A stretch of DNA of 5,370 nt, from NCBI GenBank assembly GCA_030632405.1, contig DAOVUU010000214.1:1-5370 (forward strand). Direction: 5' to 3'. Under the pieces are notes generated by a model. That model worked only from the letters and a program-made list of their open reading frames with translations, was not told where the DNA came from and did not search any database. Position 1 is the first letter of the stretch; each line of letters opens with the position of its first letter. The position numbers and the translations under genes were made by a program. The stretch comes from Desulfobulbaceae bacterium. Lineage in GTDB: Bacteria; Desulfobacterota; Desulfobulbia; Desulfobulbales; Desulfocapsaceae. This document shows positions 4,909 to 5,370 of the stretch, piece by piece.

Positions 4909-5370
4909 ATGAAAGTGATTGTGTTGGGTATGGGGTCCCAGGGGAAAGCAGTTATCCATGATCTGGAAGCGAGCAGCCTGATAACTGAAATTCTTGCAGC
5001 TGATGTTTTTCTGGGTGAAGAAAGTCGTGGAGAAGCACAGGCTTACCTGGAAGAAAAAGGGTATTCAAAAACCAGAGTCATAAAACTTGATGTGCTCAAA
5101 GAAAAAGATCTGGCAGGAATATTTTCCAGGAGAGGTTGCAATGCGGTTATCTGTATGCTGCCAATTCAGCTGGCACTGACCGCAGCCAGAGCTGCTCTTG
5201 ATGCCGGTATTCCCTTCGTAAGCTCAAACTACACATATGAGTTAAGTGTGCTGGATGATCTGGCGAAGGAAAAAAACGGGATTATTCTTCCCGAAATGGG
5301 ACTGGACCCTGGGATTGACCTTATTTTAGGGCGCCTGGCTAAAGATGAGCTGGATGTGGTTTATGGTATC
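4909..5370 (+). CDS. Saccharopine dehydrogenase family NAD(P)-binding protein, 3'-truncated by window edge
   Basis: The first 154 residues run open to the right edge. An N-terminal Rossmann motif KVIVLGMGSQGKAV carries GxGxxG at Gly7, Gly9 and Gly12. Asp32, at the end of the likely second strand (EILAADVF), suggests preference for NAD over NADP. Further family-like features are NAVICMLPIQLALTAARAAL (78-97), a FVSSNYTYE segment (103-111), and MGLDPGID (130-137), the signature loop of saccharopine-dehydrogenase-like enzymes. The family includes lysine-forming saccharopine dehydrogenases, lysine 6-dehydrogenase and carboxynorspermidine synthase. The missing C-terminal domain is needed to choose, so no symbol is given. 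The ATG at 4909 has only a weak purine-rich site (GGATAAG, 4900-4906). The 34-nt gap from the ferredoxin gene has no terminator, suggesting one transcript. Confidence 0.85.
   Translation, partial: MKVIVLGMGSQGKAVIHDLEASSLITEILAADVFLGEESRGEAQAYLEEKGYSKTRVIKLDVLKEKDLAGIFSRRGCNAVICMLPIQLALTAARAALDAGIPFVSSNYTYELSVLDDLAKEKNGIILPEMGLDPGIDLILGRLAKDELDVVYGI

Overview
The window looks like chromosomal DNA of a strictly anaerobic or microaerobic bacterium. The best guess is a Desulfobacterota (deltaproteobacterial) sulfate or sulfur reducer, possibly Desulfobulbales-like. This rests on gene content: a Desulfovibrio-type single-cluster ferredoxin, a periplasmic ethylbenzene-dehydrogenase-like haem-binding protein, and an HEINNP-type histidine kinase with its response regulator. 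Base composition is moderate, with AT-rich intergenic gaps. There is no rRNA, tRNA, CRISPR array, insertion sequence or prophage gene. The lineage is an inference from protein style, not from a marker gene.

Layout. (1) 1-966, minus strand: the N-terminal 322 residues of RarA/MgsA, an AAA+ ATPase of replication-fork maintenance; its C-terminus lies off the left edge. (2) 967-1144: a divergent AT-rich gap with a 9-bp inverted repeat. (3) 1145-3179, plus strand: a two-gene operon for a seven-helix membrane histidine kinase and a response regulator, overlapping by 11 nt. The regulator's output domain is an ArsR-like winged helix, not the usual OmpR, NarL or NtrC type. (4) 3180-3408: a regulatory gap with an 18-bp palindrome, a consensus -10 with poor -35, a second inverted repeat over the predicted start site, and a near-perfect Shine-Dalgarno. 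(5) 3409-4437: an exported EB_dh-family haem-binding protein with an unusual CX3CH motif, ending at a very strong intrinsic terminator (4484-4527). (6) 4680 to the right edge: a 64-residue [4Fe-4S] ferredoxin followed 34 nt later by a saccharopine-dehydrogenase-like NAD(P)-binding protein cut off by the window end.

How they may work together. The kinase and regulator are almost certainly a cognate pair. The promoter of the EB_dh gene directly downstream has the weak -35 and flanking palindromes expected of regulated transcription, so that gene is the most economical target. If so, a membrane signal would control a periplasmic haem protein. The ferredoxin and the saccharopine-dehydrogenase-like gene form a separate transcription unit insulated by the terminator. 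Nothing here amounts to a clear new defence or mobile system. The most unusual points are the regulator architecture, the orphan EB_dh protein with CX3CH, and the symmetrical sites in three intergenic gaps.
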